A stretch of 64,000 nt of DNA, from contig QKWM01000004.1 of assembly GCA_003248315.1 (NCBI GenBank), positions 5,081,001-5,145,000 of the forward strand, written 5' to 3'. This DNA is from Streptomyces sp. SW4 (GTDB taxonomy: Bacteria; Actinomycetota; Actinomycetes; Streptomycetales; Streptomycetaceae). A model generated the notes under the pieces. It had not been told where the DNA came from and made no database searches. It saw only the letters and a program-made list of their open reading frames with translations. A program made the position numbers and the translations under genes. Positions 61,392-64,000 of the stretch are shown piece by piece (positions within the stretch are counted from its first letter, which is position 1; each line of letters starts with the position of its first letter).

Positions 61392-63438
61392 GCAGGGCGA
61401 CGTCGTCCGCGTTCTCCGGCTCGTGGAGGGTGCGCAGCAGCAGGTCGCAGACCTCCTCCAGGGGCCGGTCCGGGCCGTCCAGCAGCCGCAGCAGGGCGTC
61501 GAGCCGTTCGTCGAGCGGGTGGCGCCGGGTCTCGACCAGCCCGTCGGTGTAGAACACGAGCCGGTCGCCGGGGGCCAGGTCGACCGTGGTGGTGGAGAAG
61601 GGGACGCCGCCGACCCCCAGCGGCACCCCCGTGGGCAGCTCCAGCAGTTCCGGGCGCCGGCCCGCCCGCACCCGGATCGGCGGCAGATGGCCGGCGTTGG
61701 CGATCCGGCACTGCTGCCGGTGCGGGTCGTGGACGGCGTAGACGCAGGTGGCGATGGACTGGTCCAGGCCGGCCGTGGTCCGCTCCAGGTGTTCCAGGAG
61801 CCGCGCGGGCTCCAGGTCCAGGGAGGCCAGGGTGTTGGTCGCGGTGCGCAGCCGGCCCATGGACGCGGCCGCCGTGATGCCGCTGCCCATCACGTCGCCC
61901 ACCACCAGCGCCGTCTTGCAGTCCTCCAGCTCGATCACGTCGAACCAGTCGCCGCCGACCTCGCTGGTCGCCTCGGCCGGCTGGTAGCGGGAGGCGACCT
62001 CCAGGCCGCCGGTCACCCGGGGTGCCGCGGCAGCATGCTGCGCTGGAGGGTGAGCGCGGTGTCCCGGGCGTTCTGGTACCAGCGGGCGTTGTCGATCTGC
62101 ACGGCCGCGCGGCCGGCCAGTTCCCGGGCGAGCAGCAGGTCGTCCTCGCCGAACGGCACCGGGTTGCGCGTCCGCTTCAGGTCCAGGGAGCCCAGCACCT
62201 CCCCGCGGGCGATGAGCGGCACCGCCAGGTACGAGTGCACGCCCGCCCGCCGCAGCAGCTCGGCGGCCTCGGGGGAGCGGGCGATGCGCGGCAGGTCCTC
62301 GTCCCGCACCTGCCGGACCATGACCGGGCGGCCGGTGCGCACGCACTCCGTGACCAGCCGGTCGGGTCCGTACCGGGCGACCTGCCCCGGCGGGTCGGCC
62401 GCCTCCAGCGCCTCGGGCTCGTTGACGCCCTGCACGGCCAGGGCCCGGATCACCGCCGGCTCGGACGGGCCCAGCGTGCTGCGCCGGCCCTTCACGACCG
62501 CTTCCAGCAGGTCCACGGCGGCGACGTCGGCGAGGGCGGGCACGGCGACGTCGGCCAGCTCGTGCGCGGTGCGGTCCAGCTCCAGCGTGGTGCCGATCCG
62601 GGCGGAGGCGTCGGCGACCACCGCCAGCCGCCGCCGCGCGTTCTCGGCCTCGACGCCCGCCCGGTACTGCTCGGTGACGTCCACCACCGACACGGCCACG
62701 CCCAGCACGGTGCCGACGGCGTCCTCCAGCCGGTACACCGACACCGACCAGGCGTGGTCGTGCTCCGGGTCGGCGGGGGTCCGGCCGACCGCGGGCTGGT
62801 CGACCAGCGGACGGCCGGTCTCCAGGACGCGGCGGGCCGCGTGCTCCACCACGCCCGGGTCCAGCTCCGGCAGGACCTCGCGGGTCGTCCGGCCGATGTG
62901 GTCCTCGGCGGGGATGCCGTCGATCTGTTCCAGCGCCGGATTGACCGAGACGTACCTCAGCTCCGTGTCCAGGACCGCCAGCCCGATCGGGGACTGCTCG
63001 ATCACCCGCGTCGACAGCGCCACCTCCCGCTCCAGCCTGCGCACCGTGGTCTGGTCGGCGGCGAGACCGAGCGCGTAGACGTCGCCCCGGTCGTCCAGCA
63101 GCCGCATGTTGCGGAACTCCACCAGGCGGGTGGTGCCGTCCTTGCGGCGGACGGGGAAGGCGCCGGCCCACTCCCGGCCGGTGGCCATGACGTCGGAGAA
63201 CAGTTTGACCACGAGGTCGAGGTGGCGTTCGTGCACCATGATCCGGGCGGCGTACCGGCCCAGCGCCTCCTGCGCGGAGTAGCCGAACAGCTCCTCGGCC
63301 TGGGGCTCCACAGCACGATCCGCCCCTCGGCGTCCAGCACCACCGAGGCCACGCCCAGGACGTCGAGCAGCCCGCTCGGCCGTACCGGTCCGCGCGGGGT
63401 TCCTCGCCCTGGAACACGGGAGATCCGGCTGCACTCAT
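61363..63438 (-). CDS. PAS-PAS-GAF SpoIIE-type protein phosphatase
   Basis: ATG at 63438. Three lost bases (near 63375, 63308 and 62018) restore about 692 residues. First PAS domain (ASVVLDAEGRIVLWSPQAEE, residues about 25-140), second PAS (GLAVLDTELRYVSVNPALEQ), a GAF domain (VHSYLAVPLIARGEVLGSLD) and a C-terminal SpoIIE PP2C phosphatase (SEVGGDWFDVIELEDCKTAL, VVGDVMGSGITAAASMG, LVFYTDGLVETR, NADDVALLIAR). Such proteins dephosphorylate anti-sigma-factor antagonists in stress and development signalling. No antagonist or sigma gene is adjacent. Confidence 0.92.
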   Translation of the reverse strand: MSAAGSPVFQGEEPRADRYGRAGCSTSWAWPRWCWTPRGGSCCGAPGRGAVRLLRAGGAGPVRRPDHGARTPPRPRGQTVLRRHGHRPGVGRRLPRPPQGRHHPPGGVPQHAAAGRPGRRLRARSRRRPDHGAQAGAGGGAVDAGDRAVPDRAGGPGHGAEVRLGQSGAGTDRRHPRRGPHRPDDPRGPAGAGPGRGGARGPPRPGDRPSAGRPARGRPDPRRPGARPRLVGVGVPAGGRRRHRAGRGRVGGGRHRAVPGGRRGRERAAAAGGGRRRLRPDRHHAGAGPHRARAGRRRRARPRRRRRRGPAGSGREGPAQHAGPVRAGGDPGPGRAGRQRARGAGGGRPAGAGRPVRTRPAGHGVRAHRPPGHGPAGAGRGPAAHRPLPRGRRAAAAGGRALVPGGAAHRPRGGAGLPGPEADAQPGAVRRGRPAARPGTGRPRGRADRQRPLVPERPGHRAHPPAQHAAAAPRVTGGLEVASRYQPAEATSEVGGDWFDVIELEDCKTALVVGDVMGSGITAAASMGRLRTATNTLASLDLEPARLLEHLERTTAGLDQSIATCVYAVHDPHRQQCRIANAGHLPPIRVRAGRRPELLELPTGVPLGVGGVPFSTTTVDLAPGDRLVFYTDGLVETRRHPLDERLDALLRLLDGPDRPLEEVCDLLLRTLHEPENADDVALLIARATHPA

Positions 63439-63673
63439 CCCAGGCCCCGCCTTCGCCGATCCACACGGCACGCCTCTTCGATGCCGACTCCCCTGTTCTA
63501 CCGCGTTCTACCGCGGACAGCGGCGTTTCTCCCGGGCCCCGGTGTCCCGCGGCGCGGCACCGGACACCGCTTTGGTCTGTACATGGCGAGCATGTCCGCG
63601 TCAGACTGGCGCCGGGCGTGCGGGCCGGCTCCCCGCGCCCGTTCCGCGCCGCGCCCCCCACCGAGGAGCCGCC

Positions 63674-64000
63674 ATGCCCCCGCGTGCCCGGCAGCGATGC
63701 CACGCCGCCCTGACCGCGCTCGCCGCCCTCACGGCCGCCGCCGTCCTCGCCGCCGCCCCGCCCGCGTCCTTTGCGGCCACCGCCGGCACCTGGACCGAGG
63801 TGGGCTCCGACCGGGCCCGCCCGCTGACCGAGAGCCAGGGCCTGGCCTCCGTCGAGGTGCCGGCCGGCAGCCCCAACCGCTACACCGGCGTCGGCACCAT
63901 CCCGCCGGACGTCGCGGTCCGGGGCTGGAACCACGTCGGCGACCCGGACGCCTCCTACGACGGCCACTACGTCGAGCCGTACCAGCGGGACGACGGCGGC
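63674..64000 (+). CDS. Secreted protein of unknown function, 3' partial
   Basis: ATG at 63674 with GAGGAG seven bases upstream; the frame is open to the end of the window (109 residues visible). A Sec signal peptide (MPPRARQRCHAALTALAALT on to PPASFAA, about 35 residues) is followed by TAGTWTEVGSDRARPLTESQ, YTGVGTIPPDVAVRGWNHVG and PDASYDGHYVEPYQRDDGG. I do not recognise a family. It is divergent from the SpoIIE phosphatase gene, 235 bases between starts. Confidence 0.75.
   Translation, partial: MPPRARQRCHAALTALAALTAAAVLAAAPPASFAATAGTWTEVGSDRARPLTESQGLASVEVPAGSPNRYTGVGTIPPDVAVRGWNHVGDPDASYDGHYVEPYQRDDGG

Overview
This is a 64 kb piece of a high-GC actinobacterial chromosome, almost certainly a Streptomyces. 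The evidence is the extreme G/C bias at third codon positions, frequent GTG and TTG starts, GTGA gene overlaps, strong GGAGG ribosome sites, and the gene families present (DUF6643, Rv1733c-like, PucR/GAF, a short second Rho, MptB, paired CrcB, several IclR/GntR/LacI/MarR/PadR regulators). No rRNA, tRNA, CRISPR array, insertion sequence or phage module was seen. The region reads as ordinary chromosome rich in catabolic and transport genes.

A technical point governs the annotation. Most genes are broken by single-base losses, nearly always in short G or C runs. I could restore about 90 sites in about 44 of 56 genes, always by adding one base and never by removing one. The restored lengths fit the families and are consistent modulo 3. 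I read this as consensus (homopolymer) error rather than mass pseudogenisation, and each gene below is annotated over its full reconstructed span.

Layout. 0-6.8 kb: a membrane alpha/beta-hydrolase (partial), a CbxX-type AAA+ ATPase fused to a long parallel beta-helix, an Rv1733c-like membrane protein, a MOSC protein and DUF6643. 7-16.3 kb: a double TerD protein, HpnB-like glycosyltransferase, glutamate racemase, PH-like membrane protein, Lnt, NUDIX hydrolase, a hydroxybutyrate-type dehydrogenase and a GAF-PucR regulator; then an MFS symporter.

17.9-26.9 kb: histidine utilisation. An amino-acid permease diverges from an IclR regulator. A HutC-type GntR regulator, hutU-hutG and hutH follow, and hutH diverges from a second IclR regulator. 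Related palindromes built on TCT..GATCC.AGA lie in front of both hutU and hutH, which suggests one regulator for both units. hutI is not in the window. 27-37 kb: an alpha-glucan locus with a secreted GH87-type alpha-1,3-glucanase (mycodextranase), LacI regulator, binding protein, two permeases and a GH13 alpha-glucosidase, with hairpins between the transport genes.

37-47 kb: DinB, maltose-type O-acetyltransferase, a long Gap, an AMIN-like secreted protein, SseB, MarR, a CrcB fluoride-channel pair, then an asparagine/aspartate/glutamine set (FadR-type regulator, zinc-type asparaginase, aspartate ammonia-lyase, glutaminase). 47-64 kb: MptB plus a GT87 mannosyltransferase, D,D-carboxypeptidase, a short Rho with a C-rich leader, PadR, a methyltransferase, an acetyl-xylan esterase with a GntR regulator, a second Rv1733c-like protein, a sulfite-oxidase-like protein with its flavin reductase, a MarR-controlled membrane protein, a PrmC-like methyltransferase, a PAS/GAF/SpoIIE phosphatase and the start of a secreted protein.
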